DNA of 23,619 bases from a virus: the IMG/VR virus record IMGVR_UViG_3300042924_001557, positions 1 through 23,619 of that record; one strand, given 5' to 3'. Below the pieces are notes generated by a model that was not told the DNA's origin, did not search any database, and saw only the letters and a list, made by a program, of their open reading frames with translations. Below are positions 22,565-23,619 of the stretch, one piece after another. The translations under genes and the position numbers were made by a program. Numbering within the stretch: position 1 is the first letter of the stretch; each line of letters opens with the position of its first letter.

Positions 22565-23619
22565 ATGAAGTATCCTTTAATGTCAGACAATATTACTAGA
22601 GAAGATTTAGATTTGGTAATAGAACATCTAAAAAAAGATAATCCTAAACTTACAAATGGACCAGAGTGCCGTGCTTTTGAAGAAGCATGGAGTAAATGGC
22701 TTGGTGTAAAGTATTCTGTGTTTGTCAACTCAGGTGCTTCTGCAAATCTGTTGTCAATGACAATGTTGAAGATCAAACATCCAGAGGGTGGTGAAGTTAT
22801 CGTGCCACCATTCACATGGGTGTCTGATATTGCTTCTATACTTCAATGTGGTTTTACTCCAGTGTTTGTGGATATTGATTTAGATACACTTGGTATGAAT
22901 GAGTTTGGCATACTCAATGCAATCACTGACAAGACACGTGCAGTCTTTATTACATATGCACAAGGCTTTGATTGCTTATCTCCTAGAGTATTAGAAGTTC
23001 TACGTCATCGTAAAATACCTTTGATTGAAGACGTTTGTGAATCACACGGTGCAACACACAACGGTAAATTGTTGGGAAGTTATGGTTGGATGTCTAACTT
23101 CTCTTTCTACTTTGCACATCACATGTCTACTATTGAAGGTGGTATGGTGTGTACAAATGATCCTGAAGTGTATCACACAGTTCGTATGCTTCGTTCACAC
23201 GGTATGGTTCGTGAATGTGGTGACTGGATAATGGCTGACAAATATAAAGCAGAATATCCAGAGTTGAATTCAGACTTCATATTTGCCTATGCTGCCTACA
23301 ATATGCGTAACAATGAAATTGGCGGTATACTTGGGCAAAATCAGTTGAAACATTTGGATGAAAATGTTAAACTACGAAATGAGAATCTATTTTACTTCTT
23401 GTCAAAACTAGATCAAAAGAAATATAAGGTTGACTTTAGATTGATTGGTTGCAGTAACTATGCGTTCAACATTGTTTTACAGCCAGAGTATGCAAACAAA
23501 GAGTTCGTAGAGAGATTGATGGGCAAGATGCGTGATGAACAAATTGAGTTTCGTCGTGGCTCTGCTGGTGGTGGTAATCAACTACGTCAACCATACTTGA
23601 AAAAAATTGTGCCAGAAGA
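22565..23619 (+). CDS. PLP-dependent NDP-4-keto-sugar 3-dehydratase, DegT family (partial, runs off the window)
   Basis: The frame is open from the ATG at 22565 to the last base, giving 351 residues without a stop. The DegT/DnrJ/EryC1 fold is clear: FVNSGASANLLSM (cofactor phosphate loop), VIVPPFTWVSDI, PVFVDIDLDTLGM, PLIEDVCESHGA. In aminotransferases of this family a Lys holds PLP. Here the segment is FYFAHHMSTIEGGM, with His185 at that position and His186 next. His at the Lys site is the mark of the dehydratase branch (ColD, and the RfbH/E1-type enzymes), which remove the 3-hydroxyl from an NDP-4-keto-6-deoxyhexose. LRSHGMVRE, NYAFNIVLQ and FRRGSAGGGNQLRQPYL also match that branch. An ATG at 22562, overlapping the kinase stop, is an alternative start. 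GGAG lies at 22556-22559. Confidence 0.88.
   Translation, partial: MKYPLMSDNITREDLDLVIEHLKKDNPKLTNGPECRAFEEAWSKWLGVKYSVFVNSGASANLLSMTMLKIKHPEGGEVIVPPFTWVSDIASILQCGFTPVFVDIDLDTLGMNEFGILNAITDKTRAVFITYAQGFDCLSPRVLEVLRHRKIPLIEDVCESHGATHNGKLLGSYGWMSNFSFYFAHHMSTIEGGMVCTNDPEVYHTVRMLRSHGMVRECGDWIMADKYKAEYPELNSDFIFAYAAYNMRNNEIGGILGQNQLKHLDENVKLRNENLFYFLSKLDQKKYKVDFRLIGCSNYAFNIVLQPEYANKEFVERLMGKMRDEQIEFRRGSAGGGNQLRQPYLKKIVPE

Overview
The window is a continuous stretch of a T4-like (contractile-tailed) phage genome. Every gene reads on the plus strand, most junctions overlap by a few bases or are a few bases apart, and the DNA is AT-rich. The order of neck, terminase, tail, portal, prohead and capsid genes matches the T4 order 13-14-15-16-17-18-19-20-67-68-21-22-23, followed by uvsY and uvsW. 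Short proteins, fibre-like C-terminal modules and a CTAAATA/TATAAATA promoter motif resemble the marine and freshwater T4-like phages (cyanophage and pelagiphage relatives) more than the enteric ones. The host cannot be named from this sequence.

Layout. (1) 1-587: the tail end of one probable fibre gene, then a complete small fibre-like virion gene. (2) 591-5919: neck and tail-completion genes 13, 14 and 15, then terminase genes 16 and 17. A Dps/ferritin-like gene is wedged between the two terminase genes. (3) 5923-8238: tail sheath (18) and tail tube (19), each with its own late-promoter-like motif, closed by a hairpin terminator. (4) 8282-8926: a free-standing homing endonuclease gene between 19 and the portal gene. 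(5) 8926-15398: portal 20, prohead core (67, an unassigned 219-aa protein, a 68-like protein), an unassigned beta-rich protein, protease 21, scaffold 22 and major capsid 23, ending at a strong terminator with a TTCG loop. (6) 15477-18380: a tail-tube paralogue, then recombination genes uvsY and uvsW, and a small conserved protein. (7) 18395-23619: a tightly coupled metabolic cassette. It contains a B12-type radical SAM enzyme, split transketolase N and C halves, a heptose-phosphate-kinase-like GHMP kinase, and a PLP sugar dehydratase cut off by the window end.

How the genes work together. Regions 2-5 make the capsid, package DNA into it and attach the tail. The late-promoter-like motifs sit before the most highly needed structural genes (18, 19, 67, 22, 23 and the tube paralogue). 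The last cassette looks like a sugar pathway: transketolase can supply sedoheptulose 7-phosphate, the kinase family phosphorylates heptose 7-phosphate, and the dehydratase family removes a 3-hydroxyl from an NDP-4-keto sugar. The inferred product is an unusual deoxy, branched or heptose-derived sugar, perhaps for altering host surface glycans or decorating virion or DNA. The least ordinary parts are this cassette, the dps insertion in the terminase operon, and the regulatory arrangements at uvsY and at the tube paralogue.
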